Shown piece after piece: positions 7,003-14,045 of a stretch of 22,169 nt of DNA (positions are counted from its first letter, which is position 1; every line of letters starts with the position of its first letter). The notes under the pieces were generated by a model that saw only the letters and a program-made list of their open reading frames with translations, was not told where the DNA came from and made no database searches. The position numbers and the translations under genes are program-made. This stretch comes from Myxococcales bacterium. Lineage in GTDB: Bacteria; Myxococcota; Bradymonadia; REDH01. The DNA is taken from contig JAGWVZ010000007.1 in the NCBI GenBank assembly GCA_018970625.1, forward strand, positions 1 to 22,169. The letters are read 5' to 3'.

Positions 7003-9560
7003 ACAAGCCCACTGCACTGGAATGTATCGAGGGCTGGTTTGCCAGTCGCGGGTGGCAGCCGTTTTCGTTTCAGCGCCGGGCATGGCAGGCCTATCGGGAA
7101 GGGCGAAGTGGCATTGTGAACGTGTCCACTGGTGCAGGCAAAACCTACGCAGCGTTCATGGGCCCTCTGTCGGAGTTGATGGAGGAGGGGGCGGGCGACG
7201 GGTTGAAGGTGCTGTACGTGTCGCCACTGCGTGCCATGACACGTGACATTGAGCTGGCCATCCGCGAGCCGATCGGGGAGTTGGCGCTGCCGTTTACGGT
7301 GGAGTCGCGGACAGGGGATACGTCGTCATCGCAGCGACAAAAGCAGGGAAAAAAACTGCCCACCATCCTGGTGACGACGCCCGAATCGGCAGCTCTGCTG
7401 CTCGCTCGCGATAATGCGCCAGAAATGTTCGCCGATTTACGCTGTGTCGTGGTCGATGAATGGCACGAGCTGCTGTCTACCAAGCGCGGCACACAGGTTG
7501 AGCTGTTGCTTACCCGACTGCGCGCGCTGGCGCCGCGTGCTCGTACATGGGCGCTGTCGGCGACGATTCGCAATCTGGATGAAGCGTTGCAGGCCGCGGT
7601 GGGCATGGAGCAGAAAGGAGAGCTGGTACGGGAAGAGGTGCGCCGTGACATTCGAATAGAGACCTTGATTCCTGACCAGGTGGATGCGTTTCCATGGGCA
7701 GGGCATCTGGGTTTGCCCATGCTGCGGCGGCTGGTCGAGGCGATCGACATTTCGAGTTCGACGCTGGTGTTCACCAACGTACGCTCGCAGACAGAGCGTT
7801 GGTTTCAGGCGATTCTCGAAGCGAAACCGGAGTGGGCTCCTGTCATGGGTCTGCATCACGGTTCGCTGGACCGCGACGATCGTGAGGCCACCGAAGCCGG
7901 TCTGAAGAATGGTTCGATTCGGCTGGTCGTTTGTACGTCTTCGCTCGATCTGGGCGTCGATTTTGCAGCCGTCGAGCAGGTATTTCAGATCGGTTCGCCC
8001 AGAGGAGTGGCGCGCCTGCTGCAGCGGGCAGGGCGTTCCGGGCATCGGCCGGGTGTGCCCAGCCGTATTGTCTGTGTGCCAACACACGCGCTGGAATTAA
8101 TGGAGATCGTGGCGTTACGGCGCGCTGTCGCTGGCGGTGATATGGAGGCGCGCGTGCCGTTGTCGGCACCCGTGGATGTGCTGGCGCAGCATATGGTTAC
8201 CTGCGCGCTCGGCGGTGGTTTCACTCCCGAGTCACTCTATTTGCAGGTGCGGAGCGCCTACGCGTATCGCGAGCTCTCGACGACCGACTTTGGCTGGGTG
8301 CTCGACCTGATGACCCGCGGTGGACACACTCTGCAACGGTATCCGGAATTTCGGAAAATTGAGCCGGTTAACGGTGTTTTTCAGGTCACCAGTGACAAGG
8401 TCGCGCAGCTCCATCGCATGAATATTGGCACGATCGTGTCGGACTCTTCGGTTGATGTCACCTATGCCAGCGGTAAGAGTCTGGGTCATATCGAAGAGAT
8501 ATTTATTGGCTCCATCAAGCCGGGTGAGCGCTTCATTTTCGCGGGTAAAACACTCGAGTTGGTGAGCCATCGCGCGTTGCGCGCCGTGGTGCGTCCCGCC
8601 AGAGGTCCGGTGACCGCCGTTCCTCGCTGGGGAGGTGGCAAACTGCCCATCACCGATGTTCTCTCCCGCGCTGTGCGCGACCTGATTGCGTCGCCCGAGC
8701 TCGAGAACGAAACCGACCATGTCCTGCGCTCGGCTTCGCCGGTGATTCAGGCGCAGCGCGAATTGTCCTGCTGGCCAGATCAGGGTGAATTACTGATCGA
8801 GGTGTGTCAAACCCGGGAGGGTTGGCACCTGTTTGTGTTTCCGTTCGAGGGGCGGCTGGTACACGAGGGAATCGCAGCCCTGCTGGCGCTTCGGCTCGCC
8901 CGACTTCACAAGGCCACGTTCAGTTATTCGGTAAATGACTATGGATTTGAGCTGCTTTCTCCGGTGGCGTTTCCCTGGCTGGAATACCTGAACAGGAACC
9001 TGTTTTCTCCCCGTGAGCTGGAGCACGACACGGTCGAAACCGTGAATATGGCCGAGCTGGGGCGGTATCGGTTTCGGGAGGTGGCACGCGTGGCCATGCT
9101 TATTCCCCAGAATTTACCGGGCGCGCGAAAACCGGCGCGACAATTGTTTACGTCCTCATCGCTCATTTATGATGTATTCCGGCAATATGACCCGGCTAAT
9201 CTTCTGTTGCAGCAGGCACACCGCGAAGTGCTGGAGCGAAACTTTGAACGCGGGCGACTCGAATCGACGATGGCCCGCCTTTATGCGTCCAACCTCGTGA
9301 TACACAATACCGGGCGACCCAGCCCGCTGGCTTTTCCGCTCATTGTCGAACGCATTGGCGCCCGACTGTCCACTGAAGATCTGGTGGACCGCATTGACCG
9401 CATGAAGGTCGAATATACGTCGGGCGGCACGGCGAACACCACTCCTCAAAAGAGAAAGAAAGTCGAACGTACCCATGACGCGGCATCGGCCGAGTCGGGC
9501 ACGTCTGAGCCGCCGGCCAGACAATACCTGCTCTCGGGCGCGCGTCTGTTGAGCGGGTAA
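6999..9560 (+). CDS. DNA-ligase-associated DEXH helicase (Lhr type)
   Basis: The 853-residue superfamily 2 helicase has a Q-like motif FQRRAWQA (24-31), Walker A STGAGKT (43-49), Walker B DEWH (153-156), motif III SAT (187-189), motif V-like VCTSSLDLGVDF and motif VI QRAGRSGHR (342-350). A long C-terminal region follows, as in the Lhr-Core proteins, which are ATP-dependent 3'-5' single-strand translocases that unwind DNA and RNA:DNA hybrids. The length fits the ligase-associated family. The last ~50 residues (KKVERTHDAASAESGTSEPP and neighbours) are low-complexity and charged. ATG 6999 makes an ATGA overlap with the ligase stop; ATG 6981 would add six residues. It ends the operon; no PdeM gene follows. 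Confidence 0.94.
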   Translation: MNKPTALECIEGWFASRGWQPFSFQRRAWQAYREGRSGIVNVSTGAGKTYAAFMGPLSELMEEGAGDGLKVLYVSPLRAMTRDIELAIREPIGELALPFTVESRTGDTSSSQRQKQGKKLPTILVTTPESAALLLARDNAPEMFADLRCVVVDEWHELLSTKRGTQVELLLTRLRALAPRARTWALSATIRNLDEALQAAVGMEQKGELVREEVRRDIRIETLIPDQVDAFPWAGHLGLPMLRRLVEAIDISSSTLVFTNVRSQTERWFQAILEAKPEWAPVMGLHHGSLDRDDREATEAGLKNGSIRLVVCTSSLDLGVDFAAVEQVFQIGSPRGVARLLQRAGRSGHRPGVPSRIVCVPTHALELMEIVALRRAVAGGDMEARVPLSAPVDVLAQHMVTCALGGGFTPESLYLQVRSAYAYRELSTTDFGWVLDLMTRGGHTLQRYPEFRKIEPVNGVFQVTSDKVAQLHRMNIGTIVSDSSVDVTYASGKSLGHIEEIFIGSIKPGERFIFAGKTLELVSHRALRAVVRPARGPVTAVPRWGGGKLPITDVLSRAVRDLIASPELENETDHVLRSASPVIQAQRELSCWPDQGELLIEVCQTREGWHLFVFPFEGRLVHEGIAALLALRLARLHKATFSYSVNDYGFELLSPVAFPWLEYLNRNLFSPRELEHDTVETVNMAELGRYRFREVARVAMLIPQNLPGARKPARQLFTSSSLIYDVFRQYDPANLLLQQAHREVLERNFERGRLESTMARLYASNLVIHNTGRPSPLAFPLIVERIGARLSTEDLVDRIDRMKVEYTSGGTANTTPQKRKKVERTHDAASAESGTSEPPARQYLLSGARLLSG

Positions 9561-9760
9561 TCCTCTGTTGACACAAAAGTTCACTCGCACGGGTCTGCAC
9601 GAACACTCTGGGCGCACCGCCAGAATCGTGGCTCGGCCGCCGCAAACCTTGTGCGAATCATCGATCACGCGCTAGAGCCCCTGCCGACCGACCTGTTGAC
9701 GGCGTTCAGGTAACCCGCGGATCGGGCTCGACGTCAACACACCATCACCACGCCAGCGCC
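9561..9760. other. Intergenic region after the repair operon
   Basis: These 200 bp hold no supported gene; I looked for a PdeM-like metallophosphoesterase start and found none. TGTTGAC occurs at 9566-9572 followed by an A-rich spacer and AGTTCACT, a degenerate echo of the inverted repeat at 1819. TGTTGAC (9694-9700) and GTCAACA (9733-9739) form a weak 7-bp inverted repeat upstream of the membrane-protein gene. There is no hairpin followed by a T-run. Confidence 0.4.
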
Positions 9761-10186
9761 ATGACCACCGCCGCCCTGTTATTGCTTGTTGCTACCGTTT
9801 CGTGGGGACTCTGGGGATTTGCAAACAAACAGGCGCTGGGGTTTTTACACCCTCTGGATGTGCAGTGGATTTATTACCTGCCTTATGTGGCGGCGGCGCC
9901 GATCTGTTACGTTCTGGCACGCCGTTCCGGGGTGGAGTTTGTGCCATCCCAGCCCGGTATTTTCTGGTCACTCGCAGCAGGCGTCTGTGCCGCGACCGCA
10001 TTTTTCTGTTTCATGTTCGCGCTGCGCGGCATGCCGGCGTCGGGTGCGTCGGCAGTATCTTCGGCGTATCCGCTCATCACCATGGCGGTGGCGATCGCCG
10101 CCCGTCAGGAATCCTTCAGTCTCGACCGCCTGATCGGCTGTGTGTTGATCATTGGCGGGCTGGTGTGGCTGACCGTGCGCGGCTGA
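9761..10186 (+). CDS. Half-size EamA/DMT-family membrane transporter
   Basis: The 141-residue protein has four to five hydrophobic segments: about residues 3-20, 35-53, 67-88, 93-112 and 124-139. It carries the EamA-like ALRGMPASGASAVSSAYPLITMAVA stretch and ends GGLVWLTVRG. Typical DMT exporters carry two EamA repeats (about 290 residues). This is a single repeat, as in small EamA proteins thought to work as dimers, so it is not necessarily truncated. The substrate is unknown. The start ATG at 9761 lacks a clear ribosome binding site but begins directly at the first membrane segment. It converges with crtB across 25 bp; the stop codon lies within a tandem repeat. Confidence 0.8.
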   Translation: MTTAALLLLVATVSWGLWGFANKQALGFLHPLDVQWIYYLPYVAAAPICYVLARRSGVEFVPSQPGIFWSLAAGVCAATAFFCFMFALRGMPASGASAVSSAYPLITMAVAIAARQESFSLDRLIGCVLIIGGLVWLTVRG

Positions 10187-10204
10187 CCGTGCACGGCTGA
10201 CAGG
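10167..10204 (+). repeat. 14-bp tandem repeat across the EamA stop codon
   Basis: GGCTGACCGTGCGC (10167-10180) is followed by GGCTGACCGTGCAC (10181-10194, one mismatch) and a third partial copy GGCTGACAGG. The first copy encodes the C-terminal residues and the second supplies the TGA stop at 10184-10186. As 14 is not a multiple of three, each copy shifts frame, so the repeat looks like a slippage duplication that trimmed or reset the C-terminus. Confidence 0.75.
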
Positions 10205-10211
10205 GGTTTGT

Positions 10212-11216
10212 TCAGGGCGGCAGTATGCGAGCCTCGGAATGTACCCCGGGCCATGGCGGAATGCCTGCGTGCAGGCGTGTGTCGTGGGTCGGAAATGGTA
10301 GCCAGCCCTGAATTCTCGGCAGAATAAATGCCAGCAATGCGCGGGCGGCCCAATATAGTTTTCCCGTAAAGGGCACCACGGTTCTGCCTGCCATGGCGTC
10401 GGCACCGTTGGCCAGCAGACGCACACCGATGGCGCGATAGGTGCGCGCCGCGATCACAATGGCCAGCCGGGCACGCCAGGGAATCCATCGCATCCCTTCG
10501 TCGGCGCTCTGATAGTGCTGCTCGGCGCGGGCCAGCAGATCGCGCACAACCCGGGCGATGGCGTCGCGGCCTGCCACGCCTTGAATGATCGCCTCGGACG
10601 ACGTGCCTGCCTCCCTGAGACGGGTCTCGGGCAGATAGACGCGGTTCATGCGGGCATCATCGGCCACATCGCGACAGATGTTTGTCAGTTGCATGGCCAG
10701 TCCCAGATCGACCGCGTGCGCCAGCGCTCTGGGGTCGCGTACGCCCAGAACGCCGCACATCATGAGGCCCACCGTGCTGGCTACCTGATAACAATACGTC
10801 AGGAGCTCGGCGTCATTCTGAATGCGCACGACACGCTGGTCGGACAGCACGCCCTGAATAAGCGCTTCGGCGACCTCGGAGGAAATGTGCGTGCGCGATG
10901 CAACCGCCATGTAGGCGGCAACGATTGGGCGGGCCGTGGTGCGACCCTGAAGCTCGTCGCGCACGAGCTGCAGATCGGTCGTGGCCTGCTCTATCGACGG
11001 CGCATCGTCGGCAAGGTCATCCACGAGCCGACAGAATGAGTACACGACCGCCGCGTCGTTTCGGCAATCGCGTGGCAGAAAATAACTGGCAAACCGAAAC
11101 GTTTTCGAGCCGGCGGTCAGTCGCTCATAGCTGAGCTCCAGGGTCTGCGAAGGCGAAGTCGCCGACGGTACCAGCATGGTGGTCGAGTGGTCCGCAGGGC
11201 TGAGTGCGTGGGCCAT
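10212..11216 (-). CDS. crtB: Phytoene synthase
   Basis: The 334-residue enzyme condenses two geranylgeranyl diphosphates head-to-head into phytoene, the first committed carotenoid step. Both Asp-rich substrate-Mg sites are present: YSFCRLVDDLADD (59-71) and AMQLTNICRDVADDARMNRVYLP (174-196), the classic CrtB signatures distinguishing it from squalene synthase. The GSKTFRFASYFLP segment (36-48) is also conserved. It lies 27 bp downstream of crtI and ends the minus-strand operon crtY-crtE-crtI-crtB. A good ribosome binding site before ATG 11216 is absent; the first conserved block starts at about residue 28, so a start at Met14 is also possible. Confidence 0.96.
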   Translation of the reverse strand: MAHALSPADHSTTMLVPSATSPSQTLELSYERLTAGSKTFRFASYFLPRDCRNDAAVVYSFCRLVDDLADDAPSIEQATTDLQLVRDELQGRTTARPIVAAYMAVASRTHISSEVAEALIQGVLSDQRVVRIQNDAELLTYCYQVASTVGLMMCGVLGVRDPRALAHAVDLGLAMQLTNICRDVADDARMNRVYLPETRLREAGTSSEAIIQGVAGRDAIARVVRDLLARAEQHYQSADEGMRWIPWRARLAIVIAARTYRAIGVRLLANGADAMAGRTVVPFTGKLYWAARALLAFILPRIQGWLPFPTHDTRLHAGIPPWPGVHSEARILPP

Positions 11217-11243
11217 GATTCGGTTACTGCAGCAAGGGGAGAG

Positions 11244-12785
11244 TTATTCTGCGGCAGCGCGTGCACCCGAGGCGTCTTCGATGGGGAGCCGCAGGTGGGA
11301 TGGCAGCTCGGGCAGGGTGTGCTCGAGCACTTTGGCCGAGCAGAGCACGCCGGGCACTCCGGCGCCCGGATGTGTGCTGGCGCCGACAAAGAACAGGTTG
11401 CCGACGTCATCGGATTTGTTGTGATAGCGGAAGTAGGCGCTCTGCGTGAGGATGGGTTCAATACCAAAGGCAGCGCCATCGCGTGAGCGGAGTCGTCCCT
11501 CGAAATAGCGCGGGTCAACCGAGAATTTAACCGACAGGTTATCGGCGAGGCCGGGGAGGTGCTTTTCGAGGCTGTTCAGAATGCGGTCTTCGTATTCTGC
11601 GTGGTGATCTTCCCAGTTCAGGCCGCTCTTTTGATTGGGCACGGGCGACAGCACATAGAAGGCTTCGTGTCCTTCGGGCGCCATGCTCGCGTCGGTGCGT
11701 GTGGGGGCATGCAGATACAGCGAGAAGTCGTCGGCAAGCACGCGCTTGTTGAAGATGTCGTGCAGCAGACCTTTGTAGCGGGGCCCAAGAATAATGGTGT
11801 GGTGAGCAAGCTCAGGGAATGTCTTCTTCGCGCCAAAATAGGTGACGAAGAGGGACATGGACTGCTTCTTTCGGTTCACAACACGGTCGGTGTATTTGCG
11901 CCGGTGTTCGGGTGCGATGAGCTTCGAGTAAACCGTTGTGGGGTCGGCATTTGACACCACCAGGTCAGCTTCGAAGACGCGGCCGTCTTCGGTAATGACC
12001 GACGAGACGTGGCCGCTCTTGACCTCGATTTTCTGCACCGGGCTGTTGTACTGAATCTCGGTACCCTGCTCGGCGAGCGCGCGAACCATGCCCGACACAA
12101 TGGCGCCCGTTCCGCCCATGGCGAAGTGTACGCCCCATTGACGCTCCAGCCAGTGAATGAGCGTGTAAATGGAGCTGGTATTGAAGGGGTTACCGCCGAC
12201 CAGAAGCGGTTGAAAACTGAACACCTGACGCAGGCGCTCGTCTTCCATGTACTTGGAGACAAGGCCATATACCGAGCGATAATTTTCGAGGCGAAGCATG
12301 TCGGGTACGACGCGCAACATATCGGAGAGGCGATCAAATGGCACGTCGGCGAGCTTCATGTAGCCGATGTCGAAGATCTGCTGCATGTGTTTGACCATGC
12401 GCTGATAATTATCGACATCGCGCGGATTTACGTCGCGAATATTGGCCAGAAGTCGCTCTTCGTCGCCCACATAATCGAACTTCGAGCCGTCATCGAAAAC
12501 GATCCGATAGAAAGGGTCGACGGGCGCGAGCGAAAAATAATCGCGCCAGTCACGACCGAAGAGCGCAAACAGCTCGTCGAACAGATACGGCGCAGTAATC
12601 ACCGTGGGGCCTGCATCAAACGTATATCCGTCACGCTTGAACACGCTCGCGCGACCACCCGGCTGCTCGTTCGCCTCGAGCACGGTGACATTCCAGCCGC
12701 GCGCACGAAGACGCATGGCGGCTGCGAGGCCGCCAAATCCTGACCCGATGACGATGGCCCTGTTGTTCTGATTTTGCTGGCTCAT
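11244..12785 (-). CDS. crtI: Phytoene desaturase (bacterial CrtI type)
   Basis: The 513-residue FAD-dependent desaturase converts phytoene through successive double-bond insertions to lycopene at the membrane. AIVIGSGFGGLAAAMRLRARG (10-30) is the FAD Rossmann motif, followed by VLEANEQPGGRASVF (35-49) and DAGPTVITAP. The C-terminal signature FVGASTHPGAGVPGVLCSAKVLE is that of bacterial CrtI. Full family length, no defects. AAGG lies about 11 bp before the ATG at 12785. The gene starts 48 bp after crtE ends and is followed 27 bp later by crtB. A second CrtI homologue in the window is the crtD-like gene on the other arm; the catalytic step of each is assigned by sequence flavour and context. 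Confidence 0.95.
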   Translation of the reverse strand: MSQQNQNNRAIVIGSGFGGLAAAMRLRARGWNVTVLEANEQPGGRASVFKRDGYTFDAGPTVITAPYLFDELFALFGRDWRDYFSLAPVDPFYRIVFDDGSKFDYVGDEERLLANIRDVNPRDVDNYQRMVKHMQQIFDIGYMKLADVPFDRLSDMLRVVPDMLRLENYRSVYGLVSKYMEDERLRQVFSFQPLLVGGNPFNTSSIYTLIHWLERQWGVHFAMGGTGAIVSGMVRALAEQGTEIQYNSPVQKIEVKSGHVSSVITEDGRVFEADLVVSNADPTTVYSKLIAPEHRRKYTDRVVNRKKQSMSLFVTYFGAKKTFPELAHHTIILGPRYKGLLHDIFNKRVLADDFSLYLHAPTRTDASMAPEGHEAFYVLSPVPNQKSGLNWEDHHAEYEDRILNSLEKHLPGLADNLSVKFSVDPRYFEGRLRSRDGAAFGIEPILTQSAYFRYHNKSDDVGNLFFVGASTHPGAGVPGVLCSAKVLEHTLPELPSHLRLPIEDASGARAAAE

Positions 12786-12833
12786 AAGTACTGACCTTGC
12801 TGCGATAGGCGCGGAATTCGGAGAGGTTCTGAA

Positions 12834-13925
12834 TTACGACGCGACTGGGGTGTATTGAATGGCGCACAGGTGGCCGATGGGACGCAGGCACTGCTCGAGC
12901 AGGGTGTGCGCCACGCGGTTGAGCGCGGGGTGTAGGCCAAGAACCGGCGAATGATGCACGGCGTTGGCCAGATCTTCGATGCGGGCAATGACGCGGTCCA
13001 GCGCGCCGGAATCAACAAAGGCGTCGATGGCCCACTGCACCTCGGTGGACGAGGTGGTTTCGCGCGGCGTACGCAGCAACGACAACAGACGCGTGCGGTC
13101 TTCGGGGCAGACAGCCAGATGTTCCACCACCAGCGCGCTGACTTTTCCTTCGCGCAGGTCAGAGCCACGCTCTGCACGACCTTTTTCGCCGTACAGGTCG
13201 ACCACATCGTCCTGCAGCTGAAAAATCTGGCCGATCAGACGAAATGGAGCCGCCAGGTTCTCGGCATCCTGAGGACTCATGCCTGAAATCAGCGCCGCGC
13301 CCTGCACAGGCATTGCCAACAGCGCGGCGGTCTTGCCTTCCACCGTGCGCACATAGTTTTCCACGTCGAGCAGCTCGCACGGCAACAGGTCCATCTCGTC
13401 AGACTGTCCGCGGACCGTTTCGGCGGCACCGGCGGCCAACAGGCGCGAGAGCTTCCAGCGAATACTGTCGTCGATCGGTCCATGTTCGAGCGCCATAAAT
13501 GGCAGCATGAGCATGAGGTCGCCAACGTTGACGGCCTGCGCGGCCCCATAGCGCGACCACACCGTCGGCTGCCCGCGCCGCAGCGTATCGCCGTCCTGCA
13601 GGTCGTCGTGCACAAGGCTCGCGTTGTGCAACATCTCGCAGGCCGCGGCCCACGCCACCCCCGCGCAGGGGCTTCCGCCGAGGGCGCGCGTGGCCCACAG
13701 CGCCAGCAGCGCCCGAATGCGCTTTCCACCGGTGGCCAGGTGATCCTGTACCATGACCGTAATACGATGCTGACTGTCTCCCGCGGCCAGCTCATTCATC
13801 AGCTGTTCGACGCGTTCCATCTGGTCGGGCAGCTGAAGCACCTCGCCTTTTCGCGAGCGCGTGCCTGCACTCTCCGCGAGGTCAACTGGTCTGTGGGCCG
13901 TGTCGTTCATGGTCTTCAGCATCAT
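12834..13925 (-). CDS. crtE: Geranylgeranyl diphosphate synthase (polyprenyl synthetase)
   Basis: The 363-residue trans-prenyltransferase elongates FPP or smaller allylic diphosphates with IPP to GGPP for CrtB. The first Asp-rich motif is HDDLQDGDTLRRGQPT (D107, D108, D111) and the second is QLQDDVVDLYGEKG (D239, D240, D243). GGKRIR (66-71) binds IPP. The C-terminal ~60 residues after the second motif run longer than in many GGPP synthases. Met1 (13925) and Met6 (13910) are both possible starts; GAAGA precedes the latter. It is preceded by a 117-bp gap carrying a long inverted repeat, which suggests a second, regulated promoter inside the minus arm downstream of crtY. Confidence 0.93.
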   Translation of the reverse strand: MMLKTMNDTAHRPVDLAESAGTRSRKGEVLQLPDQMERVEQLMNELAAGDSQHRITVMVQDHLATGGKRIRALLALWATRALGGSPCAGVAWAAACEMLHNASLVHDDLQDGDTLRRGQPTVWSRYGAAQAVNVGDLMLMLPFMALEHGPIDDSIRWKLSRLLAAGAAETVRGQSDEMDLLPCELLDVENYVRTVEGKTAALLAMPVQGAALISGMSPQDAENLAAPFRLIGQIFQLQDDVVDLYGEKGRAERGSDLREGKVSALVVEHLAVCPEDRTRLLSLLRTPRETTSSTEVQWAIDAFVDSGALDRVIARIEDLANAVHHSPVLGLHPALNRVAHTLLEQCLRPIGHLCAIQYTPVAS

Positions 13926-13956
13926 AGCAGGGCGAAGTGACCCCCTAGTGATTCAC

Positions 13957-14013
13957 AAACCTGTTCAAAAGATGCGGGGCGTCACGGACTTTCTGCGCGA
14001 TTTGAACAGGTTT
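13957..14013. promoter_or_regulatory. 13-bp perfect inverted repeat upstream of crtE
   Basis: AAACCTGTTCAAA (13957-13969) and TTTGAACAGGTTT (14001-14013) are perfect reverse complements separated by 31 bp, so the half-sites are centred 44 bp apart, about four helical turns. On the minus strand the crtE-proximal copy contains GAACAG, with GGTCA 18 bp further, a spacing that could suit an ECF-sigma-type promoter. No T-run follows on the minus strand. Paired operator half-sites for a carotenoid regulator are my preferred reading. Confidence 0.5.
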
Positions 14014-14029
14014 TTTGTTGAGCCCCCCT

Positions 14030-14045
14030 TGACAGCGATCTGTCA
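14030..14045. promoter_or_regulatory. Palindrome TGACAG-N4-CTGTCA overlapping the crtY stop codon
   Basis: TGACAG (14030-14035) and CTGTCA (14040-14045) form a perfect 6-bp inverted repeat with a 4-bp spacer, spanning the last codon boundary of crtY and 16 bp from the right arm of the longer inverted repeat. It has the size of a dimeric regulator site but may be chance. Confidence 0.3.

Noticed and set aside
8991..9004. AACAGG-AA-CCTGTT palindrome resembling the crtE-upstream half-site
   Set aside because: Inside the helicase coding region, encoding LNRNLF; probably chance.
10187..10211. Bidirectional terminator between the EamA gene and crtB
   Set aside because: A CCGTGCACGG palindrome is present but no T-run follows on either strand; it is part of the tandem repeat.
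12009..12743. Long open frame on the plus strand (244 codons) inside crtI
   Set aside because: Antisense to a well-supported gene with intact motifs; the translation has no family features and arises from GC-biased codon use.
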